A program made the translations under genes and the position numbers. This document shows, piece by piece, positions 7,359 through 15,527 of a DNA stretch of 45,804 bases. Numbering within the stretch: position 1 is the first letter of the stretch; each line of letters starts with the position of its first letter. The DNA comes from Burkholderiales bacterium (GTDB lineage: Bacteria > Pseudomonadota > Gammaproteobacteria > Burkholderiales > Usitatibacteraceae). The DNA is taken from positions 1 through 45,804 of the forward strand of contig JAHCLE010000006.1 of the NCBI GenBank assembly GCA_026125445.1, written 5' to 3'. Under the pieces are notes generated by a model that saw nothing but the letters and a program-made list of their open reading frames with translations, searched no databases and was not told where the DNA came from.

Positions 7359-8834
7359 ATGTTCGAATCCGCCGAGATCGGCCACAAGCTCAAGAAGTCC
7401 GAATACAGGCGCGAAGAGCCGAAGCTGCGCCAGGCGCTCCTCAAGGCGCAGTACGATCTGCTCGACAACGGCAAGTTCCCCGTGATCATCCTGGTGAACG
7501 GCGTCGACGGCGCCGGCAAGGGCGAGACGGTGAACCTGTTCAACGAGTGGATGGACCCGCGCCACATCCACACCCACGCCTTCGGCGCCATGACCGACGT
7601 CGAGCGCGAGCAGCCCGAGATGTGGCGCTTCTGGCGCGCGCTGCCGCCCAAGGGGCACATCGGGATCCTCTTCGGCTCCTGGTACACCGACCCCATCCTC
7701 AAGCGCGTGATGGGCCACGAGAAGCGCGCGGTGTTCGAGCACCGCCTCGAGCGCATCCGCCACCACGAGCGCATGCTCGCCGCCGAGGGCGCGCTGATCC
7801 TAAAGCTCTGGTTCCACCTGTCGAAGCCCGCGCAGAAGAAGCGCTTCAAGGAGCTGCTCTCCAGCAGGAAGACGGCCTGGCGCGTGGGCGCCGGGGACTG
7901 GGAGCGCTGGAAGCACTACGACGAGTTCGTGGACGTCTGCGAGGACGCGCTGCGCGACACGAGCACGGGCGAGGCGCCCTGGCAGGTGATCGAGGGCTCC
8001 GACCCGCAGTACCGCTCGCTCACCGCCGGGCGGCTCCTGCTCGATGCGCTCACCGCGCGCCTCAAGGGGCCGCCGCCGAAGCTCTCGCCCTCGGCCCCGC
8101 CGCCCGAGCCGCCCATCGACAGGAGGAACGTCCTCAACAGCCTGGACTACACGAAGTCGCTCACGCCCAAGGCCTACGACAAGCGCCTGGAGAAGGCGCA
8201 GGCGCGCCTGAACCAGCTCACCCGCGACCGGAAGATGCAGGAGCGCTCGCTGGTGATGGTCTTCGAGGGCATGGACGCCGCCGGCAAGGGCAGCACGATC
8301 CGGCGCATGACGCGCGCCATGGACGCGCGCTTCTACCGCGTGATCCCGGTGGCGGCGCCCACCGACGAGGAGCGCGCGCAGCCCTACCTCTGGCGGTTCT
8401 GGCGCCACATCCCGGGCCACGGCAAGGCGGTGATCTTCGACCGTTCCTGGTACGGGCGCGTGCTCGTCGAGCGCGTCGAGGGCTTCTGCTCGGAAGCCGA
8501 CTGGATGCGCGCCTACCACGAGATCAACGACTTCGAGGAGCAGCTCGCCGAGGCGGGGGCGATCGTGGCCAAGTTCTGGATGGCGGTCACCCCGCAGGAG
8601 CAGCTGCGCCGCTTCAAGGAGCGCGAGAAGATCGCCTACAAGCGGTTCAAGATCACCGACGAGGACTGGAGGAACCGCAAGAAGTGGCCCCAGTACGAGC
8701 GCGCGATCTGCGACATGATCGAGCGCACCTCGACGGAGGTCGGGCCGTGGAAGCTCGTCGCGGGCAACGACAAGCTGCACGCGCGCGTGACCGTGATCGA
8801 GTCGCTCTGCGACCACATCGAATCGGTGCTCTGA
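7359..8834 (+). CDS. pap: Polyphosphate:AMP phosphotransferase (two-domain PPK2)
   Basis: 491 residues, the expected length of the class II PPK2 enzymes that transfer phosphate from polyphosphate to AMP to make ADP. Two tandem PPK2 domains are present. The first (about 1-235) has Walker A GVDGAGKGET, but its second motif reads GILFGSWYTD, without the usual Asp-Arg. The second (about 255-491) has GMDAAGKGST and the intact VIFDRSWYGR, as well as KFWMAVTPQEQLRRF. This is the family pattern in which the C-terminal domain is the catalytic one. A purine-rich GGGAGAG before ATG 7359 supports the start. It is likely co-transcribed with the upstream cytochrome and the downstream channel gene. Confidence 0.93.
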   Translation: MFESAEIGHKLKKSEYRREEPKLRQALLKAQYDLLDNGKFPVIILVNGVDGAGKGETVNLFNEWMDPRHIHTHAFGAMTDVEREQPEMWRFWRALPPKGHIGILFGSWYTDPILKRVMGHEKRAVFEHRLERIRHHERMLAAEGALILKLWFHLSKPAQKKRFKELLSSRKTAWRVGAGDWERWKHYDEFVDVCEDALRDTSTGEAPWQVIEGSDPQYRSLTAGRLLLDALTARLKGPPPKLSPSAPPPEPPIDRRNVLNSLDYTKSLTPKAYDKRLEKAQARLNQLTRDRKMQERSLVMVFEGMDAAGKGSTIRRMTRAMDARFYRVIPVAAPTDEERAQPYLWRFWRHIPGHGKAVIFDRSWYGRVLVERVEGFCSEADWMRAYHEINDFEEQLAEAGAIVAKFWMAVTPQEQLRRFKEREKIAYKRFKITDEDWRNRKKWPQYERAICDMIERTSTEVGPWKLVAGNDKLHARVTVIESLCDHIESVL

Positions 8835-8841
8835 GGCCGGG

Positions 8842-10347
8842 TTGAGCGCGACGAGCCTCTTCCGCGCGGAGGTCGCCACCGCGATGGTGGTGGCCCTCGT
8901 GCTGGGGATCGTGCTGCTGGCGCTGCGCCCGAAGGACCGGGCCAGCACGCGCAACGCCCTCATCCTGCTCGTCTTCTGCGCCATCGCCGCGGCGGCGGAC
9001 ACCGCCATCGGCACGATGGGCGGACGGACGTTCGCCGGCATCCTCGCCGACGCCTCCACCGTGCTCGTGGGCGTGGTGCTCATCCGCATGGTGGGCATCC
9101 TCCTGTTCCGCGTCCTCCTGCCCGCGGTGCGCGTGAACCCGGCGCGCATCGTCGAGGACCTGGTGGTCACGGGCCTCGCGATCGCCTGGGGCCTCGTGTG
9201 GCTGCGGGTGGCGGGCGTGGACCTCGGCAGCCTCGTCGCGACCTCGGCGGTGATCACGGGCGTGGTCGCCTTCTCGATGCAGGAGACGCTGGGCAACATC
9301 CTGGGCGGCGTGGTGCTGCAGCTCGACCAGTCGATCCGCGTGGGCGACTGGATGAAGGTGGAGGAGACGAGCGGCAAGGTGGTCGAGATCCGCTGGCGCT
9401 ACACCGCCGTCGAGACCCGCAACCGCGAGACGGTCGTGATCCCCAACGGCTGGCTGATGAAGAACCGCTTCACGCTCATCGGCTCGCGCGCGGACCCCTC
9501 CCCCCTGTGGCGGCGCTGGCTGTGGTTCGACCTCGACATCTCGAACCCGCCGCAGCGCGTCTGCGAGGTGCTCGTGAAGGCGGTGACGGACGCCGAGATC
9601 CCGAACGTCGCGCGCGACCCGGGGCCCACGGCCGTGCTGATGAAGGTGGAGTACGGCATCGGCCGCTACGCGCTTCGCTACTTCCTCGACGACCCGCGCC
9701 CCGACGACGTGACCGACTCGGTGGTGCGCGCCCACGTGCTCGCCTCCCTCACCCGGCACGGCATGGAGGTCGTCGTGCCGCGCGAGGAGCGCCTCATGGT
9801 CAAGGAGAACGAGGCCTGGCGCCTGGCGCAGCACCAGAAGGAGATCGGGCGCCGCCAGGCCGCGCTCGCCAAGGTGGACCTCTTCGCCACGCTCTCGGAC
9901 GCGGAGCGCGCCGAGCTCGCGGAGCACCTCGTCGACGCGCCCTTCGTCAAGGGCGACACCATCACGCGCCAGGGCGCCGTGGCCCACTGGCTCTACCTCA
10001 TCGTGGGCGGCGAGGCGGACGTCTGGCACGAGGCGGGCGGCGAGCGCACGCACGTGGCGACGCTCCTCGCGGGCAACGTCTTCGGCGAGATGGGCATGAT
10101 GACGGGCGAGCCGCGGCGGGCGACGATCGTCGCGCGCACCGACGTGCAGTGCTACCGGCTGGACAAGGCCGGCTTCGAGAAGGTGCTGCGCTCGCGGCCG
10201 GACATCGCCGACGAGATGTCGCGCACCCTCGCAGCCCGCACGAGCGAGCTCTCCGGGCGCCTCGAGTCGGCCGAGGGCGGCAAGCGCGCCGCGCCCCACG
10301 ACGACATCCTCGCCAAGATCCGCAGCTTCTTCGGCCTCGACGCCTGA
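8842..10347 (+). CDS. MscS-family channel with C-terminal cyclic-nucleotide-binding domain
   Basis: 501 residues from a TTG start at 8842, seven bases after pap. Several transmembrane helices occupy about residues 10-150. The MscS pore/beta-domain region follows (VVAFSMQETLGNILGGVVLQL, then IRVGDWMKVEETSGKVVEIRWR, TVVIPNGWLMKNRF). The last 140 residues form a Crp-like cyclic-nucleotide-binding domain (LFATLSDAERAELAEHL, VGGEADVW, NVFGEMGMMTGEPRRATIVA). This architecture matches the bacterial cyclic-nucleotide-gated (bCNG) branch of the MscS superfamily: ion channels of the inner membrane gated by ligand more than by tension. The phosphate-binding-cassette arginine is present in EPRRAT. The nucleotide bound is not predictable by eye. 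Confidence 0.9.
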   Translation: MSATSLFRAEVATAMVVALVLGIVLLALRPKDRASTRNALILLVFCAIAAAADTAIGTMGGRTFAGILADASTVLVGVVLIRMVGILLFRVLLPAVRVNPARIVEDLVVTGLAIAWGLVWLRVAGVDLGSLVATSAVITGVVAFSMQETLGNILGGVVLQLDQSIRVGDWMKVEETSGKVVEIRWRYTAVETRNRETVVIPNGWLMKNRFTLIGSRADPSPLWRRWLWFDLDISNPPQRVCEVLVKAVTDAEIPNVARDPGPTAVLMKVEYGIGRYALRYFLDDPRPDDVTDSVVRAHVLASLTRHGMEVVVPREERLMVKENEAWRLAQHQKEIGRRQAALAKVDLFATLSDAERAELAEHLVDAPFVKGDTITRQGAVAHWLYLIVGGEADVWHEAGGERTHVATLLAGNVFGEMGMMTGEPRRATIVARTDVQCYRLDKAGFEKVLRSRPDIADEMSRTLAARTSELSGRLESAEGGKRAAPHDDILAKIRSFFGLDA

Positions 10348-10350
10348 CAA

Positions 10351-10413
10351 GGTGAAATGGGGTCAGGTTACTTTGCACAATTCTTGTGCAAAGTAACCTG
10401 ACCCCATTTCACC
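10351..10413. repeat. Perfect 30-bp inverted repeat with 3-base loop
   Basis: Arm 1 is 10351-10380, loop TTC is 10381-10383, arm 2 is 10384-10413; the arms are exact reverse complements. The arm contains GGGGTCAGGTTACTTTG, a sequence type I associate with REP-like palindromes mobilised by RAYT/IS200-like transposases in proteobacteria (memory, not checked). It starts four bases after the channel gene stop and lies 15 bases from the end of the convergent kinase gene, so it may also act as a bidirectional terminator, though T-runs are poor. Confidence 0.9.
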
Positions 10414-10427
10414 TCCTTTTCACCTTT

Positions 10428-10850
10428 TCAGGCGGGCAGGGCGAGGCGGATGCGGTTGCGCCCGAACAGGTAGGCGTACTCGTTGGCGGTCGTGAGGCCG
10501 TGGGCGAGCAGCACGCCGAGCCCGCCCTCGCGGCGGGTGGGCGCGAGCGCCTCGAGCAGCTCCCGGGTGCCGGGGGCGAAGGGGTTGAAGGCGGGCGCCT
10601 GGTCCTCGTAGGTCAGGCGGACCTCCCCTTCCTGGGCCTCGATGGTGATCCAGACCGGGGCGTCCGCCCCCCCGCGGTGGCCGTGCTTCACGGTGTTGAG
10701 GAAGAGCTCCTCGACCACGAGGTTCAACTTCAGGCAGGCCTGGCGGGGGACCCCGGCGCCCTCGCAGAACCCCTCGAGGAACGCGCGCGCGTCCCGGAGG
10801 GACTCCTGCCGGGACGGAAACATACCCACTCGCGTTGTGATCGCGTTCAC
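10428..10850 (-). CDS. RsbW-like anti-sigma/serine kinase (HATPase_c family)
   Basis: 140 residues if started at GTG 10850; ATG 10823 is an alternative that would leave only a few residues before the conserved FPSRQESL opening. AAAAGG lies upstream of the GTG and a TATAAT box (minus strand, 10874-10869) just before it. The Bergerat ATP fold is shown by the N-box LNLVVEELFLNTVKHG and by GGLGVLLAHGL near the C-terminus. Such proteins bind and phosphorylate STAS-domain antagonists, or hold a sigma factor, and are reset by PP2C phosphatases. A STAS protein and a CHASE2-PP2C phosphatase lie within 5 kb, so it probably completes that partner-switching set. Confidence 0.85.
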   Translation of the reverse strand: MNAITTRVGMFPSRQESLRDARAFLEGFCEGAGVPRQACLKLNLVVEELFLNTVKHGHRGGADAPVWITIEAQEGEVRLTYEDQAPAFNPFAPGTRELLEALAPTRREGGLGVLLAHGLTTANEYAYLFGRNRIRLALPA

Positions 10851-10868
10851 AGTCGGGCCTTTTCGGGC

Positions 10869-10874
10869 ATTATA
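10869..10874 (-). promoter_or_regulatory. Candidate -10 box of the RsbW-like gene
   Basis: A perfect TATAAT on the minus strand, about 19 bases before the GTG start. No good -35 is visible at 16-18 bases. On the plus strand the same bases could serve the fecR-type gene, with TTCACA at 10846-10851 and a 17-base spacer, so the region may hold overlapping divergent promoters. Confidence 0.4.
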
Positions 10875-10917
10875 GAGTGGTTCCACAGGCATTCGCCCGC
10901 GCTCCAAGGAGAATGAA

Positions 10918-11361
10918 ATGCGCAAATCGTGGATTCTCGTCCTGGCCCTCGCCTTCGCGGCCCCCGCCGTCGCGAACGACATCGGCCAGATCAAGGTCGC
11001 CAAGGGCGCCGTGCAGGTCGAGCGCGAGGGCAAGCGCGTGCCCGCGACGGTCGGCATGCCGGTGCGCACCGCCGACGTCCTGGTCACCGGCGCCGACGGC
11101 TCGGCCGGCGTCACCTTCTCCGACAACAGCCTCGTCTCCGTGGGCCCCAACAGCGTCTTCGCGATCGACAAGTACCGCTTCGACAGCACGACCCACGTCG
11201 GCGAGTTCGAGGGGTCGCTGCGCAAGGGCAAGCTCGCCGCGGTCTCCGGCAAGATGGTCAAGCAGACGCCGGAATCCATGAAGATCCGCACGCCCTCCTC
11301 GGTGATGGCCGTCCGCGGCACCGAGTTCGTCGTGCAGGTCGACGAGCCCGCCGCCCGCTGA
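10918..11361 (+). CDS. Secreted FecR-domain protein
   Basis: 147 residues, preceded by AAGGAGA. Signal peptide MRKSWILVLALAFAAPAVA, so exported to the periplasm. The remainder is a FecR domain: GQIKVAKGAVQVEREGKRV, PVRTADVLVTGADGSAGVTF, DNSLVSVGPNSVFAID, and the closing TPSSVMAVRGTEFVV. There is no transmembrane anchor or N-terminal anti-sigma part, unlike the iron-citrate regulator FecR. Stand-alone FecR-domain proteins next to CHASE2 sensors and OmpA-like lipoproteins are a recurring arrangement, and may form a periplasmic signalling or envelope-attached complex. The gene is followed by the OmpA-like lipoprotein gene after 14 bases, so the two form an operon. Confidence 0.88.
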   Translation: MRKSWILVLALAFAAPAVANDIGQIKVAKGAVQVEREGKRVPATVGMPVRTADVLVTGADGSAGVTFSDNSLVSVGPNSVFAIDKYRFDSTTHVGEFEGSLRKGKLAAVSGKMVKQTPESMKIRTPSSVMAVRGTEFVVQVDEPAAR

Positions 11362-11375
11362 ACGACGGGTCGCCG

Positions 11376-11987
11376 ATGCGTCTCGCGGCCGCCGCCCTCG
11401 TCGTGCTCGCCGCTGCGGGATGCGCACAGGCGCCCAAGGCGCCCCGCAACACCGGGCCAGAGCTCTTCGCCGTCATTCCCGGCCCGACGGGCCACGTGGG
11501 CACGATCGTGGTGCGCGCCGACGGCACCGAGCAGGTCCTGGACCAGGCCTACGCGGCCAGCCGGGTGAACCCCGAGGGGCATGCCGCGGCCGCCAGGGTC
11601 TCGCCCGACGAGGTCAGGCGCGACTTCGGCGGCACGCTCGAGGCGCTTCCCGGCCGGCCGGCGTCGTTCACGCTCTACTTCCTGGAGGGCCGCGACGAGC
11701 TCACGCCCGCCTCGCGCCTCGAGATGGAGAAGGTCTTCGCCGAGCTCAAGCGCCGCCCCGCTCCCGACATCGTCGTGATCGGGCACACCGACACGGTGGG
11801 CAACCTCGCCTACAACGACAAGCTCTCTCTCGCCCGCGCCGAGCGCATGCGCGAGCTCATGATCGGCCTGGGGATCGCTCCCGAGCGCATCCAGGCGGCC
11901 GGCCGCGGCAAGCGCGAGCTCCTGGTGCCCACCGAGGACAACGTCTCCGAGCCGCGCAACCGCCGCGTCGAGATCAGCGTCCGCTGA
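11376..11987 (+). CDS. OmpA-family peptidoglycan-binding lipoprotein
   Basis: 203 residues from ATG 11376. A lipoprotein signal ends with the lipobox LAAAGC (Cys about residue 16). The C-terminal half is an OmpA/MotB domain: FTLYFLEGRDELTP, IVVIGHTDTVGNLAYNDKLS, LARAERMRELMIGLGI, and EPRNRRVEISVR, including the Asp and Arg that bind diaminopimelate in peptidoglycan. The middle part (about 20-100) is not a family I recognise. It is the second gene of the fecR operon, and its last 14 bases overlap the end of the convergent CHASE2-PP2C gene, tying the two halves of the signalling cluster together. Confidence 0.9.
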   Translation: MRLAAAALVVLAAAGCAQAPKAPRNTGPELFAVIPGPTGHVGTIVVRADGTEQVLDQAYAASRVNPEGHAAAARVSPDEVRRDFGGTLEALPGRPASFTLYFLEGRDELTPASRLEMEKVFAELKRRPAPDIVVIGHTDTVGNLAYNDKLSLARAERMRELMIGLGIAPERIQAAGRGKRELLVPTEDNVSEPRNRRVEISVR

Positions 11988-14040
11988 CCGCGTCGGCCGG
12001 CCCGATCCAGCGGATCGCGAGCAGCGTCAGGTCGTCGGCGGGCTCCGCGCCAGCCGAGAATCGCCGCACGTCGTCGCGCACGCGGGTCACGATCGCGACC
12101 GCCTCGGGCGCGTCTCCCAGCCAACCCAGGGACGTGCCCAGGCGCTCCGCCCCGAAGAACTCCTTGGCCGGGTTCATCGCCTCCGTGGCCCCGTCGGAAA
12201 GCGCCAGCAGCCACTCGCCGCGCTGCAGCGTGCGCCGCGTCGAGGGATAGCTGTACATGTCGAGCACGCACAGCGGCGGCCCGCCCGAGGCGTCCAGGCG
12301 CTCGGGCTTCCCGTGCGGCTGGTGCGACCACGCGGGCTCGTGGCCGGCGTTGGCGTACTCGAGCCCGCCGGTCTCCAGGTCGAGCACGCAGGCGAGCGCC
12401 GTCACGAAGAGCGATTCCGGGTTCTCGCGGTGGATCTCGTCCTGGGCGCGCGCGAGCACCCCGCCCAGCGACCCCTCGACGGTGAGCGCCGCGCTCTTGA
12501 TGATCGACTTGACCGAGGCCATGAACAGCGAGGCCGGCAGGCCCTTGCCGGAGACGTCGGCCACGACGAAGAAGAGCCTGCGCTCGTCGAGCATGAAGCA
12601 GTCGTAGAAGTCGCCGCCGACGGTGCGCGCCGGCTCGAGGAGGGCGGCGACGTCCACGCGCCGCTCCGCGGAGAGGACCTCGCGCGGATCGGGCAGCAGC
12701 CCCATCTGGATGCGCTTGGCGGCGTCGAGCTCGCCCGCCATGCGCGCGGCCTGCTCGCGCAGCTGCTGGCGCTGGCGCTGCGCCTCGGCGAGAGAGCCCG
12801 CCTGCATCACGCCGAAGACGGCGATGGCCCCGAGCACCGGTCCGACGGGGTCGAAGAGCAGGCCCGCGAACCGGAACGCCGCGGCGCCGGCGGCGATGAG
12901 CGCCACGCTCCCGGCGGCGAGGGTCGCCGCGGAGCGCTGCGCGTTCGTGCGCGGCACGAGGACGAAGAGCCCCAGCCCGAAGGCCACGAGGAGGGCCGCC
13001 TCGATGCGGGGCGCAAGGCCGATGCGGCGCAGGAACTGGCCTTCGAGGATCGCCTCGGCCGTCTGGGCGTGCGTCTCCACGCCGAACACCGTCTCGCCCA
13101 GCGGAGTGGCCACGATGTCGACGAGGCCCAGGCCGGTGAAACCCACGATGACGAGCTTCTCGTGGAGTTGCGAAACGTCGAAGGAGCCGTCGAGGATCCG
13201 GGCCGCCGACACGTAGCGGCCCGGGTCGGCGTGGCCGTAGCGCAGGTAGGCCCTCCCGTCGGACTGGATCGGGACGACGTACTCGCCGAAGCGCATCTCC
13301 AGCGTCCCGCCGAACGAGGGCGCGATGGTGAGCGGCGCCTGCAGGGCCACGCGGATCATCTCCACCGCGAGCGTGGGCACCGTCGCCTGGTCGAAGCGAG
13401 CCACCATCTGGATCCTGCGCGCCACCCCGCCCTCGAGGTCGTTGCTGTACAGGCCGTGGCCCGCAGCGCCCGCATCGATTTCCGGAACATTCCGCAGGTG
13501 GCCGGGATAGGAGCGCAGGTTCTCGCCGGCGCCGTCCAGGAAGCGCACGAGCGGCGAGCGCGGCGGGCCCGCGAAACGCGGGTCCCGGTTCTCGAGTCCG
13601 GCGACTCCCAGTACCGAGGGCATGGTGGCCAGGGCCTTTCCGAGCAGCGCGTCGTTGGACGGCATTCCCTTCAGGCGCGCGGCGATGTCGGGAGCGTTGC
13701 CCTCCAGGCGGCCCGCGATGACACCCGGCGAGTAGCGGTCGGGTTCCGGGAAGAACATGTCCAGGCCGAGCACGTCCGGCCTGCCTTTCGCGATGCGCCC
13801 CACGAGGTCTGCCACGAGGTCGCGCGGCCACGGCCACTGGCCGTGGATGGCGAGCGCCCTCTCGTCGATGGCGACCACGACCACCGTGTCGGAGAGGCGC
13901 TCCCGCGGCATCATGCGCTGCCAGCCGTCGAAGACGAGGCTGCGGAAGCGCTCCACCGGCAGCGGCGAGGCAGCCAGGAAGAGCGACAGCGCGGCGAGCA
14001 GCGCGAGGGCGGCGACGCGGAACGCGCCCGACGCGCTCAG
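11974..14040 (-). CDS. CHASE2-sensor PP2C (SpoIIE-type) serine phosphatase
   Basis: About 688 residues. No ATG, GTG or TTG stands near the expected N-terminus; the CTG at 14040, overlapping the stop of the upstream gene (CTGA), is the only start that keeps the first membrane helix (about 6-22). A periplasmic CHASE2 domain follows (VVVVAIDERALAIHGQWPWP, VLGLDMFFPEPDRY), then two or three more membrane helices (about 345-415), a coiled linker rich in Gln/Arg, and a complete PP2C domain: GGDFYDCF, VVADVSGKGLPASLFMA, YANAGHEPAW, LLALSDGATEAMN, ADDLTLLAI. It should dephosphorylate the STAS partner in response to an envelope signal. Confidence 0.9.
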   Translation of the reverse strand: MSASGAFRVAALALLAALSLFLAASPLPVERFRSLVFDGWQRMMPRERLSDTVVVVAIDERALAIHGQWPWPRDLVADLVGRIAKGRPDVLGLDMFFPEPDRYSPGVIAGRLEGNAPDIAARLKGMPSNDALLGKALATMPSVLGVAGLENRDPRFAGPPRSPLVRFLDGAGENLRSYPGHLRNVPEIDAGAAGHGLYSNDLEGGVARRIQMVARFDQATVPTLAVEMIRVALQAPLTIAPSFGGTLEMRFGEYVVPIQSDGRAYLRYGHADPGRYVSAARILDGSFDVSQLHEKLVIVGFTGLGLVDIVATPLGETVFGVETHAQTAEAILEGQFLRRIGLAPRIEAALLVAFGLGLFVLVPRTNAQRSAATLAAGSVALIAAGAAAFRFAGLLFDPVGPVLGAIAVFGVMQAGSLAEAQRQRQQLREQAARMAGELDAAKRIQMGLLPDPREVLSAERRVDVAALLEPARTVGGDFYDCFMLDERRLFFVVADVSGKGLPASLFMASVKSIIKSAALTVEGSLGGVLARAQDEIHRENPESLFVTALACVLDLETGGLEYANAGHEPAWSHQPHGKPERLDASGGPPLCVLDMYSYPSTRRTLQRGEWLLALSDGATEAMNPAKEFFGAERLGTSLGWLGDAPEAVAIVTRVRDDVRRFSAGAEPADDLTLLAIRWIGPADAVSGR

Positions 14041-14999
14041 GGCTCGATCTCCAAGCCGTCGTAGGCGGCGGAGACCTTCAGGGGCTCCCCGGAGCGGGTG
14101 AGCTCCTCGAAGCGGCGCGCCTCCTTGAGCAGGCCGTCGAGCGTGGCGTCGTCGTTGGCGGGCTCGTGGTGGAAGAGGACGAGGTGGCGGGCGTTGGCCA
14201 TCTGGCACAGCTCCACGCCCACGATGTTGCTCGAGTGGCCCCAGTCGGCCTTCACGCTGATCGCGTCCGCCAGCGCGTACATCGCGTCGAAGATGACGAC
14301 GTCGGCGTCGCGGAAGAAGGCGGCGAAGCTCTCGGCCTCGGCGCGGTTCTCGAGCTTGTGCTCCGAGTCGGTCGAGTAGACGACGCGCTTGCCGTCCTTC
14401 TCGAAGCGGAAGCCGTAGGAATCGCCCGAATGAAGCTGCAGGTGCGGCGTGACGGTGAGCCCGGAGACGTCGTGGGGCCTGTCGGGCTCGAGCTTCACGA
14501 ACTCGATGGAGGCCGCGAGCTGCGAGAAGTCCACCGGGAAGCAGGGCGCGGCCTGCTGCAGGCGGAAGGCGTGCTCGCACACGTCGTGGCAGGAGTGGAT
14601 GCGGATCTTCGTCCCGGGAACGTAGGCGGGTCCGAAGAAGGGGAAGCCCATGATGTGGTCCCAGTGCACGTGCGACATGAACACGTTCACCGTGGCCGGG
14701 CGCCGCGCCTGCCTCGCCAGCACGTGCACGCCGAAGGGTCGCGCGCCGCTGCCCATGTCGCAGACGAAGTACTCCTCGCCCCCCAGGTCCAGCTCCACGC
14801 ACGGCGTGTGCCCGCCGAACGTGTGGGTGATCGACAGGTCGAGCTCGGTGGAGGCGAAGGCGTGCGCCTCCTCGTAGGAGGCGAAGGTGCGGCCCGAGGC
14901 CTCGACGAGCGCGCGCGCGAGCTTGTCGCGGATGTCGAAGGCGGTGAGCGCCACGGGGATCGAGCCGCGGGTGCCCCAGAACCGGATTCTCATCGCCAT
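14037..14999 (-). CDS. Metallo-beta-lactamase-fold hydrolase of the signalling operon
   Basis: 320 residues from ATG 14999 (a second ATG at 14993 is possible). The N-terminus MAMRIRFWGTRGSIPV is that of cAMP phosphodiesterase/RNase Z-like metallo-hydrolases. The metal site is intact: SHVHWDHIMG (HxHxDH), a further His region at LHSGDSYG, the Asp in YSTDSEH and a late His in LVLFHHEP. An Ile/Asp-rich insertion after IPV (residues 17-55) is longer than usual. The substrate could be a cyclic nucleotide or another phosphodiester. It sits between the STAS gene (upstream) and the CHASE2 phosphatase gene (overlapping downstream), so it presumably works in the same pathway, for example as a second-messenger hydrolase. 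Confidence 0.88.
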   Translation of the reverse strand: MAMRIRFWGTRGSIPVALTAFDIRDKLARALVEASGRTFASYEEAHAFASTELDLSITHTFGGHTPCVELDLGGEEYFVCDMGSGARPFGVHVLARQARRPATVNVFMSHVHWDHIMGFPFFGPAYVPGTKIRIHSCHDVCEHAFRLQQAAPCFPVDFSQLAASIEFVKLEPDRPHDVSGLTVTPHLQLHSGDSYGFRFEKDGKRVVYSTDSEHKLENRAEAESFAAFFRDADVVIFDAMYALADAISVKADWGHSSNIVGVELCQMANARHLVLFHHEPANDDATLDGLLKEARRFEELTRSGEPLKVSAAYDGLEIEP

Positions 15000-15028
15000 G
15001 GTGTCCTTTGCGCCGGCTGCGGGCCGCC

Positions 15029-15403
15029 TCAGCCCTTGTCGAAGGCCAGGGCGGCCTCGGCGGACGAGGCCGCGAGGGCCTCGCGGACCGTCGGGAAGAC
15101 CTGGAAGACGAGGTTGAAGTGGCTGATCTCGAAGATCTCGGCCACCATCGGCTGCAGCGCCGCCACGTAGATGCGGCCGTGCTGCGCCTTCGCCTGCCGC
15201 GAGGCGAGCATGAAGCAGCGCAGTCCCGCGCTGGAGACGTACTCGAGCCCGCCCAGGTCGAGGATCACCGTGCCGCCTTCGTGGGCGGAGCGTTCGACGT
15301 GCGCCATGAGGTCGGACCGGAAGGCGTCGCAGTTGTCCTGGTCGAGCCTGCCGGCCACCCCAAGGACCACCGCGTTCGCGTAACTGCGTGCCGGGATCGC
15401 CAT
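15029..15403 (-). CDS. STAS-domain anti-sigma factor antagonist
   Basis: 124 residues from ATG 15403. A single STAS domain covers nearly the whole protein: VVLGVAGRLDQDNCDAFRSD, GTVILDLGGLEYVSSAGLRC, and the later IFEISHFNLVFQVF. The conserved phosphorylatable serine lies in the SSAG motif. In partner-switching systems the unphosphorylated protein binds the RsbW-like kinase and releases its target. It is the first gene of a three-gene operon with the metallo-hydrolase and the CHASE2-PP2C phosphatase, the enzyme expected to reactivate it. The cognate kinase is probably the gene at 10428-10850. Confidence 0.9.
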   Translation of the reverse strand: MAIPARSYANAVVLGVAGRLDQDNCDAFRSDLMAHVERSAHEGGTVILDLGGLEYVSSAGLRCFMLASRQAKAQHGRIYVAALQPMVAEIFEISHFNLVFQVFPTVREALAASSAEAALAFDKG

Positions 15404-15432
15404 GTTGTGGTTATTGGGCGGTATGACCCCCT

Positions 15433-15461
15433 ATTGTCGGGGACGGCCGGGGCGACGGCAA
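15433..15461 (-). promoter_or_regulatory. Candidate sigma-70 promoter of the STAS operon
   Basis: Minus-strand TTGCCG (15461-15456), a 17-base spacer and GACAAT (15438-15433): four of six matches at each box. It would start transcription about 23 bases before ATG 15403. No Shine-Dalgarno sequence is evident. Confidence 0.4.
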
Positions 15462-15527
15462 GCAGGCCTCCCCGGGCCCCCGCTCGCAGTAACATGGGCA
15501 CCCGCCCTCCCCGGAGGCTTCCCGCGG

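Noticed and set aside
11810-13837. Long frame overlapping the CHASE2-PP2C gene in another phase
   Set aside because: Composition is repetitive Arg/Pro/Gly and carries no domain motif, whereas the phosphatase frame is full of conserved motifs.
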